Source: Saccharothrix sp. ALI-22-I
GTDB lineage: Bacteria; Actinomycetota; Actinomycetes; Mycobacteriales; Pseudonocardiaceae
NCBI RefSeq assembly: GCF_001984175.1
Contig: NZ_MTQP01000048.1
Span: forward strand, 62,001 to 126,000
Reading direction: 5' to 3'
DNA length: 64,000 bases
Shown: piece by piece, positions 9,248 to 17,604 of the stretch
How positions within the stretch are numbered: the first letter of the stretch is position 1
How the letters are laid out: each line of letters starts with the position of its first letter
Program-made: the position numbers and the translations under genes
Notes under the pieces: generated by a model
What the model saw: the letters and a program-made list of their open reading frames with translations, nothing else
Told to the model about the DNA's origin: nothing
The model's database searches: none

Positions 9248-9537
9248 TCACGACTCGACCTTCAGGAACGGCCTTCTCGATCAGCTCGTCGAGGTCGTCG
9301 CCGAGCTGCTCGATAGCCTCGGTCTCGGCGGTAGCAGCCCCGGACTCACCGTGCTCCCAGGTGGTCGTAGGCGACAACCTGAACCTCGTCAGGCAACCCC
9401 GCCACAACCCGATGCCAACTCCGACGGTCCAACGCATACCCGTGCGCCAACATAACAGTGACCGCCGCACCCACCGGCCCAGTCCGGACCAGGTGCAACT
9501 CGATCCCCTCCTAGAACCGCACCCGCTCGCCCGCCAT
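9230..9537 (-). pseudogene. Alpha/beta-hydrolase remnant with stop and frameshift
   Basis: Reading from ATG 9537, MAGERVRF is followed by a TAG, then GIELHLVRTGPVGAAVTVML, AHGYALDRRSWHRVVAGLPD, EVQVVAYDHLG, and after a frameshift HGESGAATAETEAIEQL and VVIVGHS. The order of HG (oxyanion), YDHxGHGxS and the VGHS nucleophile elbow is that of an alpha/beta-hydrolase N-terminal half. The sequence is cut exactly after GHS by the recombinase fragment. The gene is dead: it has an internal stop, a frameshift and a lost 3' half. Confidence 0.6.
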
Positions 9538-9723
9538 ACCGCCGCCTTCCGTCGTCCGACCCCACTCGTTCCAACGACTGGACGAACCGGACGTCACGGT
9601 TCCGGAAATGCGGAGGGGAAAGGACGAGTGGGTGTCCTGCAACCGAGTGAAGCGCGTCCCAGGGCAGTCGTCGGTTCCGCACAATGAACGTCGGGGCGTC
9701 GAAGCGTGGACCAGGGGGTTGTC

Positions 9724-10443
9724 GTGGGGCGAAGGCCGAGTCCGGTCGTGATACGACAGCGAGGTCAGGTGACCCCGGAGCGTCGTGTGAGACGGATGAG
9801 GGTTTCGTGCGCGGCAGTCCTGCGGGTCCGTGACGACAACACGCACGTGCTGTTCCACGCGAACTCCAGGCCGGGAGCTTTCACTCCACCCGGAGGGGTC
9901 TTCAAGTACTTCGATGCCGCCACTGACCTGCTCGACCGCCTGGGATTTCACCCGGAGCGGTGGACCGACCTCGGGGTCGCCATGCGCTGTGACCTGAGGG
10001 GCTTCCTCCCCGCGAGCGGTGTCTCGGGTTTCCTGCGCTGGTTCGACAGCGGTGCGTACCGCGAGTCGTCCGAAGAATGTCTCATCCGCGAACTGGCCGA
10101 GGAACTGGGCGAGGTCGGGTTCCCGGAGCTGGCCGACGACCTCGGTGGAATTCGCTTCGCGCACATCCGCACGGTTGTCGAGGGACCTGCCCCGTTGCCG
10201 CACAAGCCGTACCAGCAGTTGCGCCACCTGGAGTTCTACGACCTCGTGTGCACCGACCGTCGATCGCTGAGACTGCGCGAAGCCCTGTTCAGGCTCGCGG
10301 AGGACGAAGGTGTCACGACCGTCATCGGGGCGTCCTCCGATGACATCCTTTACGGTCGTGCCGGGCGAGCGCTCATCACACCGCATACCGCCTATCTGGT
10401 GGGAGGCGTGCGAACGCGGCCCGACCTACCGCCGATCCGATGA
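9724..10443 (+). CDS. NUDIX-fold protein, similar to SMODS-associated NUDIX proteins
   Basis: This predicted nucleotide-diphosphate-linked hydrolase or sensor is encoded just ahead of a nucleotide cyclase. The 239-aa protein has an N-terminal strand region (VSCAAVLRVRDD..VLFHANSR) and GAFTPPGGVF. Near residue 120 it has a near-canonical Nudix helix: ESSEECLIRELAEELGEVG contains E-x7-REUxEExG, while the leading Gly is two positions closer than in the consensus. GTG 9724 is preferred because AGGGGG lies 5 bp upstream; GTG 9706 is an alternative. The stop overlaps the cyclase start (ATGA), so the two are co-translated. The substrate and the SMODS-associated NUDIX link are inferred; it could instead be an inactive binding domain. 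Confidence 0.7.
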   Translation: MGRRPSPVVIRQRGQVTPERRVRRMRVSCAAVLRVRDDNTHVLFHANSRPGAFTPPGGVFKYFDAATDLLDRLGFHPERWTDLGVAMRCDLRGFLPASGVSGFLRWFDSGAYRESSEECLIRELAEELGEVGFPELADDLGGIRFAHIRTVVEGPAPLPHKPYQQLRHLEFYDLVCTDRRSLRLREALFRLAEDEGVTTVIGASSDDILYGRAGRALITPHTAYLVGGVRTRPDLPPIR

Positions 10444-11570
10444 GCGCGGTCGCAGTCAGGCTCGGTTCGCCGGTTCGACCGCCGGTACGCCGACGGTGCT
10501 TCTCGGAGCCGGACTGCGGGCCTGTCGACGTCACAGCCGTCGCGGGTGCCGTGGCCATCAGGCTCCCGGTGTCGCTCGGGCGCCTCGCGCCGGGATGGCG
10601 CTACGTGGCAGCTTCCATCCGGTGGGCGATCGTCCCCGCGGTCGACGTGGTCGAGTTGTCGAACATGTCCGGTGTGCACGCACGAGTCGACGGCTCCGAA
10701 CTGATCGTCGAATGGAACTGTGGCGACTTCGACCGCGGTTGGTTGGACACCTCTCCGCTTTCGCCTGTCCTCATGGCCGCCTCGACTGCACAACCTCGTG
10801 AAGTCGCCCTCACAGTCCGTGTCGACCTCTCGGCCGCACGTACCATGTTCCGGCGCCGTCTGACCCACTGCGGGCCGGCGGGCCTGTGGACGTTCCCCCT
10901 GACGCTGCCCGCCGACGACACCGCTCCCGACCTACCACCCCCAAGGCCCGCACCGATGGTCCGGGCGGGCCTGGGCGTGCGTTTGTGCCTGGCCGTGGAC
11001 ATCGAAGGCTACAGCCGTTTCCGGAACCCGGAAGCGGCCCGCGCGCAGGAACGGCTGCTCGACGTGCTGAAGTCGGCACGGAGGTATGCCGGCATCGATG
11101 AACGAGCGGTCGTCTTCGAAGGGGCGGGGGACAGTCAGTTCGCCATCCTCCCCGCAGCGCTCGACGAAGTGGTGACGCTCCCGCGTCTGGTCAGGGGCAT
11201 AGGCATCGCCCTCGCCGACCTCAACCGGTGTTTGGACAGCGGTTCCCGACTTCGGCTGCGAGTGGCCCTCGACCGCGGTGTGGTGCAGCGGGGTTCGAAC
11301 GGTTGGGTGGGTGATGTGGTGGTAGGCGTCCACCGGATTCTCGACTCGCCCCCGCTGCGGTCGGCGCTGGCTGCCGATCGCGACCCGGACTTCGTCTTGG
11401 CCGTGTCGGACACCGTCTTCCAGGACGTCGTCCGACACGGCTACGGAGGGCTTTCCCCGGCAGAGTTCACGCCCGTGACCATCGACCTCCCCGCGAAGCG
11501 GTTTCACAGTCAAGCGTGGCTCCACGTTCCCGGGGGTCCGGCGACGAACCCGTCGCGTCACATGAGGTAG
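10440..11570 (+). CDS. Class III nucleotide cyclase domain protein, partner of the NUDIX gene
   Basis: This 376-aa protein has an unassigned N-terminal domain (1-160), a proline-rich linker, and a class III cyclase domain from about 180. The metal-binding aspartates are D187 (AVDIEGYSRF) and D231 (GAGDSQFAI), 44 residues apart as in adenylyl cyclases. The purine-selecting Lys position before GD is Glu (FEGAGD), as in guanylyl cyclases. The transition-state Arg is kept in GDVVVGVHRIL but the Asn is replaced by Val. It should therefore make a cyclic nucleotide of uncertain base, or be a degenerate sensor. It is ATGA-coupled to the NUDIX gene and convergent with the pPIWI gene, overlapping its 3' end by 13 bp. 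The pairing recalls Pycsar-like signalling, but no membrane or TIR effector adjoins it. Confidence 0.75.
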   Translation: MSAVAVRLGSPVRPPVRRRCFSEPDCGPVDVTAVAGAVAIRLPVSLGRLAPGWRYVAASIRWAIVPAVDVVELSNMSGVHARVDGSELIVEWNCGDFDRGWLDTSPLSPVLMAASTAQPREVALTVRVDLSAARTMFRRRLTHCGPAGLWTFPLTLPADDTAPDLPPPRPAPMVRAGLGVRLCLAVDIEGYSRFRNPEAARAQERLLDVLKSARRYAGIDERAVVFEGAGDSQFAILPAALDEVVTLPRLVRGIGIALADLNRCLDSGSRLRLRVALDRGVVQRGSNGWVGDVVVGVHRILDSPPLRSALAADRDPDFVLAVSDTVFQDVVRHGYGGLSPAEFTPVTIDLPAKRFHSQAWLHVPGGPATNPSRHMR

Positions 11571-14239
11571 TCGGCCGCGAGGCGGGCGTGGTGCAGCGGC
11601 ACGGGAAAAACCGTCGCGATGTCGGTGTGCAAGTGCGCCCGCCTCAACGACTGCGTGTAGGCCGCCCAGTCGAGGGGTGCATCACCGGGTTGGAGAAAAG
11701 CAGTGACGATCTCCAGCGGGTTCGAGTTGTAGCCCGGTTTCCGTGCATCCACCGCGCGCAGAGGGTCCAGTTTGGACACGGAGAGCGGTGTCTGCGCCTG
11801 ATCGGACCGGGGTGCGATTCCGTAGAAAACCCAATCGCTGAAAGGAAACACGCCTCTGGTGCGGGCGGCTCGACGAATCGGCTCGGGATCATCATCCTTC
11901 GTGTCCCAGTACGAGACGAACGCCCTGGGCACCTCGTCGTCATTGTCGTGTTCGCGGAGGCGGACGAACCGCAGCCCCGGGAGATCGGCCGGGGAAAGCC
12001 CCCTGGTGTCCGGCTTGTGACCGGGGAGGACTAGCGAGTCGCGGGTGATGTGCTGGTCCTGCAGCCAGCGCCAGCCGCGGTTGCGGATGTTGGCGGCTCT
12101 CAGCAGCACCAATCGATCGTGGGTCGCGTCGGGGTCCAGCCCGCTCGTGATGAACCCGGCCAATTGCCGGTCAGCTGTCTCGACCTCCGGATCCAGCCGG
12201 CCGTGACCGGCGTCCAGCGCCGCCGGCAGTTCGGCGACGGTCAACTCGCCGATGTCGACCAAGCGCGCTCGGACAGCACCGGTGCGATCGGCGGTCACGA
12301 TGATCGGCACCCGCTGTTTCCCGCGCTGCTCCAACCAGATCCCGGTGACTTCGAAGTGGCCGTCGATGCCGGGGAGCGGGGGCGGGACTGCGCTGCGGCC
12401 CAGTTGCCGAAGGCTGTCCGAGATCGCCAGCACGGCCCGTTTGGCGTCGCCGGGCCGATATTGCGTTCCGTCGAGTCGTCGATCGGCTTTCTCCTTCCGC
12501 TTGGACGCCTTTGCCTCCCCGTCGTCCGGCTGGGTGGCCTTGGGCGCGGGATCGGGTTGCTTCCTGATCGGGTGCAGGCACTGGGGCAGCCGACCGGACC
12601 GCAGGAAGCCGAGTTTGATCGCCTTGTACGGATCGACTCGTCCCTGCGCGAGGTAGGTCAAGGGCTTGTCGATTTCCACCAGAGCCGCAGTCCTCTCGGC
12701 GACGGGGGGAAGCGTCTCGATTATGTCCCCGATGCGCTCCGCGGTCGCGTGCTCGGCGTCGCGGGATGCGGCGGGATCGTCGTCGCTTTCCAGTCGTGCG
12801 GAGATACCGTCCGCGAGTCGGCCGATGCTGTGGAGGGAAACCGAGAGGCCGTAGTCCCCGGTGAAGGACAACCTGCCCTCTTGCGTGGGGCCTGGTTCGA
12901 GTCCGAGCCCCTTCTCATGAGTGATGACGGTCAGCAGGGCGTCGAGCGTGTCGCCTGGTTGCGTCCACAGCTCCAGGTGATAGTGCTGGTCCGGCAGTTG
13001 CTGTCGCGGCAGTCGGTCTCCCACGGCGGTGCTCTTCCGGCGTTCGATCGATCCCGCCGCGATCAGGCCTGCGGACTTGAAGATCCGGCCGAGTTCCTCG
13101 TGGACCTCGATGTGGTCGCCCGGTTGGAACCCGGTTCCGGCCTCGTGCAGGAAGTGCTTGGCCTTCGGTTTACCGGCGTCGTCGCCGGCCTCCTCAGTGG
13201 TCGGCAGGGCCAGTTTGGTGCCGTTGCGGTAGATCGCCATCGCGGCGAGTCCGTCACCGACCGCGTCGGGGTGGTGGTCGCGGGGCGAGTGAAGGACGGC
13301 AGCGGGGTCGGGCATCGCCCGGGTGGTGAGGTTGCCGAGCGTTCGGGCGAGGCGGCTGTTCCAACGCCATGCCCATTCGCCCGCTACTTTGTAGCACCCC
13401 GCCGTTGCGGCCAGCAGCGTCGGTCTTTCCTTCGACCGGAGCGCGCCCTGCGTGGCGAACATCCACAGCGTCACGCCTTTGGGTTTCCCGGGCACGTAGA
13501 CCACCGGCTCGTACGAGTACCGGACCACACCCAGCGTTGCGTGCACCCTGGGAACGGGGTGCCCGGGGACGGTACGGACGCGGAAGACGATCTCGATCGA
13601 CCACCAGGCGTCGCCGGCCTTCTTGCCGGGCAGCTTCTCGGGAGGCCACGAGACGGCGCTTCGCGGACCACCGGGGTCCAGCGGGCCCAGGACGAACTTC
13701 CGCTCGACACCGCCGAGCAGCAGGCCCTGGTCGACGACGGTGCTCGCCAGGTACGCGGGGAGGAGTTGGTAGGTGTGCGGCGAGACATCGGCTGTGCCGT
13801 TGGCGCGGGTTCCCCATTCGGCCAGGACGAGGTGCTCGTCCTGCCATCGGAGCAGGCCGGGGTCGAGCAACTCCTCCCAGTCGAGCGAGGCGTCGTCCGG
13901 GGTCACCGCGGTCGCCGCCCACGTGGCGACCGCGATGTGGATCACTGTGGGGTCGACGTCGCGGTAGGCGCGGATCCAGTGCTCGTCGTGGATGTTGCGG
14001 CTGATCCCGAGGATGTGGACGTCCAGGCTGGACATCAGCTCGATGAGCGAAGTCGTCGGGAGGTTCCAACCGGAAGGCTTCCCGCGCTGGTGCCATGCCT
14101 TCTTCAGCAGTGTGATCCATCGCGGTGGGAATGCCAGGGAGCGCAAGTGCATTTCCGGGCCGGGGCGGTCGAACTCGAACACCGGCAGGATGATCGTCGA
14201 CTTGTCACCTGTGGGTGTTGCCTTCTTGTCGGTGCTCAA
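11558..14239 (-). CDS. pPIWI-RE protein (Argonaute/PIWI-related nuclease-like core)
   Basis: This 893-aa protein matches the pPIWI-RE family: an N-terminal X domain (about 1-400), a MID-like region and a C-terminal RNase H/PIWI fold (about 560-893). Landmarks are the PVPRVHATLGVVRYSY strand block, GTQYRPGDAKRAVLAISDSL, VTGIWLEQRGKQRVPIIVTA, RNRGWRWLQDQ and the C-terminal KPGYNSNPLEIV, whose Glu (about residue 843) fits the family's conserved E. TTG 14239 is the start: AGGAGAG lies 4 bp upstream and the TTGA overlaps the helicase stop. Family knowledge predicts guide- or RNA-DNA-hybrid-directed action against invading DNA. Catalytic status cannot be decided by eye. Confidence 0.82.
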   Translation of the reverse strand: MSTDKKATPTGDKSTIILPVFEFDRPGPEMHLRSLAFPPRWITLLKKAWHQRGKPSGWNLPTTSLIELMSSLDVHILGISRNIHDEHWIRAYRDVDPTVIHIAVATWAATAVTPDDASLDWEELLDPGLLRWQDEHLVLAEWGTRANGTADVSPHTYQLLPAYLASTVVDQGLLLGGVERKFVLGPLDPGGPRSAVSWPPEKLPGKKAGDAWWSIEIVFRVRTVPGHPVPRVHATLGVVRYSYEPVVYVPGKPKGVTLWMFATQGALRSKERPTLLAATAGCYKVAGEWAWRWNSRLARTLGNLTTRAMPDPAAVLHSPRDHHPDAVGDGLAAMAIYRNGTKLALPTTEEAGDDAGKPKAKHFLHEAGTGFQPGDHIEVHEELGRIFKSAGLIAAGSIERRKSTAVGDRLPRQQLPDQHYHLELWTQPGDTLDALLTVITHEKGLGLEPGPTQEGRLSFTGDYGLSVSLHSIGRLADGISARLESDDDPAASRDAEHATAERIGDIIETLPPVAERTAALVEIDKPLTYLAQGRVDPYKAIKLGFLRSGRLPQCLHPIRKQPDPAPKATQPDDGEAKASKRKEKADRRLDGTQYRPGDAKRAVLAISDSLRQLGRSAVPPPLPGIDGHFEVTGIWLEQRGKQRVPIIVTADRTGAVRARLVDIGELTVAELPAALDAGHGRLDPEVETADRQLAGFITSGLDPDATHDRLVLLRAANIRNRGWRWLQDQHITRDSLVLPGHKPDTRGLSPADLPGLRFVRLREHDNDDEVPRAFVSYWDTKDDDPEPIRRAARTRGVFPFSDWVFYGIAPRSDQAQTPLSVSKLDPLRAVDARKPGYNSNPLEIVTAFLQPGDAPLDWAAYTQSLRRAHLHTDIATVFPVPLHHARLAADYLM

Positions 14240-17200
14240 GGGACTCTCCTCGGTTCGGGCCACGTGATCGAGTCGAACAACCGGTGTGCGAGTGCGAAGA
14301 GCGTGGTGTTGACGACGTGGTCGCGGCGCTGTTCCAGGCTGGCCTTGCGGCCGGGCGGCTCCACAAGACCGTCGAGCATGGCGGCGATCGCGAGGAGCAG
14401 GCTGGTGTGGATGGTGTCCGAGTCCGTGCCCCGGCCACCGCCCGGTCCGCCTCTCGGGGCGAAGGCCGCGTCGCAGAAGTACACCCGTGTGGTGGTGCCG
14501 CCGCGGATGGTGCGCCCGATGGTCTGGTAGATGGACACGAAGCTGTTGGCGACGAACGCCAGGTGGGCGTCCTTGCGCAGCCGCCGGAAGATCACTTGTT
14601 CGCCGAGGAGACCGTGCCAGCGTTCTCGGGACTGCTTGCGCAGTTTGCGCGCTTCGGCCGCCAGTGAACCCGTTCCTGCCGGGGGCGAGAGGATCCTGCG
14701 CATCGCGTCGCGGTTCATGAGGGAGAGAGGGAAAGAGAGGTCGGACGCCGGCGGGTGGGGGCGAACGAGGTAGCACAGTGCGCCGAGAGCGGCCGTCCGC
14801 TCGGCGTTGAGGATGTTGTGCCCGCGTTGGATGGCCAGCTCCGCAGCGACCAGGATGTCGGTGTCGGACTTGCCGAAGGTGGCGACCCGGCGCAGGTGAA
14901 GTCCGAACTCCCCGGGGTGCAGGTTGTTCGGAACCACGTGGTGCGCCGTGAACGCGCTGTGGTCGTTCACGCACCTCGCGGTGCGTTCGGCGTCGTCACC
15001 GCTCAGCGTGACGAACAGGACTTTCTTCCGTCCGGCGGGAAGCGATGCGCGTAGGTCGTCCAGCCATGAGGTGGGTTGGTGGCGGCCGGGCACGGTGAGG
15101 TGGGTGGCGAGCAGGTTCAGCGCCTGCTCTCGCTCGTCCCCCATTCGACCCGAGACGAAGACCCGGGTGTTCTCGTGATCAACCGGTCGGAACTCCATTG
15201 TGGACTTGTGGAGCGCCTCGCGGTCTTGCGGCGGTTCGCGGACGAACGCAGTCGGCGTGATGTCGATGTTGTACAGCGACGAGTGGCGCGTCCAGCTCGT
15301 CGCTGAGGTCAGGAGGACATGCGGGCCCTGGATCCCTTCGGGCTCCAACAGGTCGTGCAGGTGGTGCAGCAGCCAACGCCCGACACCGCGCACCCACATG
15401 AGCCGCAGGTCTCCGGTGAATCCGTCGCCTTTCCGGTTCCACTGCAACGCCATCAGGTTGCCCATGAGCGCTTCCGGCACCAGGGGTTGGTAGTCCTCGG
15501 GTGGCTGTCCCTGCCAGAAGCTGTCGCCGTCGGGCAGTTGCAGGTCGTCGGCAACCGCCGGGTACAGGGTGGACATCTCCAGGAAGACGGCGGTGATCCG
15601 GCTGCTCCACATCGCCGCGCGCAGCAGCAGCCGCAGGTAGTCGACTCGCTCGCGGACCTGCTCCTTCTTCTCCTCGGGAGCCTGTGCGATGAGCCAGTCG
15701 TCGATCACGGAGGTCCGCTCGGTATCGCGGTAGCGGCCGATGACCGCCTCGGCGACCCGTCGCAGCGCGCCCTTCGGCGGCCGGAACGGGTCCAGGGCCA
15801 GCGGGCCGAGCACCTTGCGGAGGAATGCCTCGGCGGCTTCGTCGGCCCCGTCCTCGGCGGGTTTGCCGTACGGCAGACCGCGAACGCCCCAGGCGAGTCT
15901 CCGGAGCAGGCTGTACCCCGTGAACGGGGTCTTGTCGAGGACGTCCCGCAGCCGTTCACTGGTCGGTGTGTCGTCGACGAGCAGGCTGTACAGCTCGTCG
16001 ACCGCTTCCAGGAGGTCTCGGCTGTAGCCGCAGAAGCGCTTGACCTCCGTGCTCTGCATCGGCAGCCGGTCCTGCCGGATGCGGCCTTGGAGGGACTGGG
16101 TGAAAGTGTTGTCCGCCCAGCCGGTCTCGGCGGCGACCAGTAGTTCGGCCTGCATGAATTGGCTGTCGAAGGTCTGCTGAACCTGGTCGGCCTCGTCCAC
16201 GACGATCAGGTCCGTGTGGTGTTGGCACGCTTCGAGCCAGCGCATGTCGTCCTGCATCGCCGTGGCTCGGCTGCGCACCAGGCCCTGCGGGGTGGTGACC
16301 CACACGCGGGCCTCGGCGATGGCGTTCTCCGCGGCCTGGGTGGGGCACACCGCCAGCAGCGGACAGTCGAAGCGCTCCGGATGGCCGCTGTCGTCGTCCA
16401 TCTTCCGCAGCCGTCCCCGGCAAGGGTAGTCGTCGGGGTGGAGCGGTTCGAGATCAGGGCTGTTGGACATGCGTCGCCACCCCGGTTCCAGCAGGCAGAT
16501 GTTGTTGGTGAACACCGCCGCCGGGTCCTCGCCGGTCGGGAACGTCGTGGCCGAGTCGGACAGCACCGACTGCCAGTACGCGGCGACGTGGTCGGTGCGG
16601 CTGGACCGGCCGACGAGTGGTGCTGCCTTGATGCCCAGGTAGCTCAGCAGCGATACCGCCTCGTACACCTTCATCACGGACTTCACGACGAGCGTCACGT
16701 GCCAGCCGGCCTTCCGCACCCGGTTGACCACGAGGATCAGGGCCTTGGTGGACTTCCCGCTGTTCATCAGCCCGACCTCGTGGATGAGCCCGTCGATCTC
16801 GATCGACGCCGGTTGGACGAGTTCGTCCGTCCCAGGCTCGAAGACGAAGTCCTGCACGCCTTCCGAGGAGCCCTGCACACCTTCCCAGAAGGCGGTGAAG
16901 TACGGTTCCGGCACGCCGTGATGCTTCACCGCGGCCTTCCGCAGATCGTCGTCCATCTCCTCGGCTGTTGCCTTGAGCTCGTCGCGGCAGATCTTCGCGG
17001 CGTGGCGCTCTCGCGTCGGTTTCGAGGGCAGCTTGGGGGGAGCCGAGCCTGCGGGCACCTCCGGGATGCGCACGGTTTCGACCCGGCGGTCCCGTCTCGT
17101 GAAGGTGTACGTTTCGCCGGACTCGGCCAGGGCGCGGGTGGTCGACGCGACGTAGGGCACCGGGGTGGCGAGCGCGTCGTCGTAGTACTTCCAACGATCG

Positions 17201-17604
17201 GCGAGTTGGGCCGGGTCGAGTTGCCGGAACGAAGTGGAATCGGTTACCCGCGCCACTTCCTCGGCAGTCGCGAAGCCGCGTACCCGCTCGTCGACGCCGA
17301 CGTACCGGTTGAGGCAGATGAGGAAGTAGTTGCTGTGCCCCACCTCGCCCATGCGCATCCGCAACCTGCGCAGCACGGGAACGAGGTGCTCCGGGCACGG
17401 GAGGTACCCGGACATCAGCGCCCACAGCGCACCGACCCCTTCTCCGGGGAAGTGCGTGGAGAGGAAGCGCAGACCGAGTTCGACGGAGAAGAAGTCCTTG
17501 ATGGGCATGTCGTCGTTCAGCTGTGGCGACTCGGCCCTGACCTTCGCCAGCAGCTGCCGCAGGGGTTCGATCAACTCCTTGTACCAGCCGGACGTGTCCC
17601 TCAT
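14236..17604 (-). CDS. DinG-like helicase of the pPIWI-RE operon
   Basis: This superfamily 2, DinG/XPD-like helicase (1122 aa) is predicted to unwind DNA or RNA-DNA hybrids for the pPIWI partner. It has a unique N-terminal region of about 250 residues. The P-loop is LMNSGKSTKAL (Lys about 284), followed by a Cys cluster between motifs (YPCRGRL, FDCPLLAVCPT) that could hold an Fe-S cluster or zinc. The DEAD-type box is VVDEADQ, the TSATSW motif falls near residue 770 and motif VI is QTIGRTIRG. ATG 17604 overlaps the REase stop by ATGA and its own stop overlaps the pPIWI start, so the three genes form one translationally coupled operon. Confidence 0.85.
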   Translation of the reverse strand: MRDTSGWYKELIEPLRQLLAKVRAESPQLNDDMPIKDFFSVELGLRFLSTHFPGEGVGALWALMSGYLPCPEHLVPVLRRLRMRMGEVGHSNYFLICLNRYVGVDERVRGFATAEEVARVTDSTSFRQLDPAQLADRWKYYDDALATPVPYVASTTRALAESGETYTFTRRDRRVETVRIPEVPAGSAPPKLPSKPTRERHAAKICRDELKATAEEMDDDLRKAAVKHHGVPEPYFTAFWEGVQGSSEGVQDFVFEPGTDELVQPASIEIDGLIHEVGLMNSGKSTKALILVVNRVRKAGWHVTLVVKSVMKVYEAVSLLSYLGIKAAPLVGRSSRTDHVAAYWQSVLSDSATTFPTGEDPAAVFTNNICLLEPGWRRMSNSPDLEPLHPDDYPCRGRLRKMDDDSGHPERFDCPLLAVCPTQAAENAIAEARVWVTTPQGLVRSRATAMQDDMRWLEACQHHTDLIVVDEADQVQQTFDSQFMQAELLVAAETGWADNTFTQSLQGRIRQDRLPMQSTEVKRFCGYSRDLLEAVDELYSLLVDDTPTSERLRDVLDKTPFTGYSLLRRLAWGVRGLPYGKPAEDGADEAAEAFLRKVLGPLALDPFRPPKGALRRVAEAVIGRYRDTERTSVIDDWLIAQAPEEKKEQVRERVDYLRLLLRAAMWSSRITAVFLEMSTLYPAVADDLQLPDGDSFWQGQPPEDYQPLVPEALMGNLMALQWNRKGDGFTGDLRLMWVRGVGRWLLHHLHDLLEPEGIQGPHVLLTSATSWTRHSSLYNIDITPTAFVREPPQDREALHKSTMEFRPVDHENTRVFVSGRMGDEREQALNLLATHLTVPGRHQPTSWLDDLRASLPAGRKKVLFVTLSGDDAERTARCVNDHSAFTAHHVVPNNLHPGEFGLHLRRVATFGKSDTDILVAAELAIQRGHNILNAERTAALGALCYLVRPHPPASDLSFPLSLMNRDAMRRILSPPAGTGSLAAEARKLRKQSRERWHGLLGEQVIFRRLRKDAHLAFVANSFVSIYQTIGRTIRGGTTTRVYFCDAAFAPRGGPGGGRGTDSDTIHTSLLLAIAAMLDGLVEPPGRKASLEQRRDHVVNTTLFALAHRLFDSITWPEPRRVP

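Noticed and set aside
12050..14530. An 826-codon plus-strand frame opposite the pPIWI gene.
   Set aside because: It is a shadow of the pPIWI-RE coding strand with no conserved motif.
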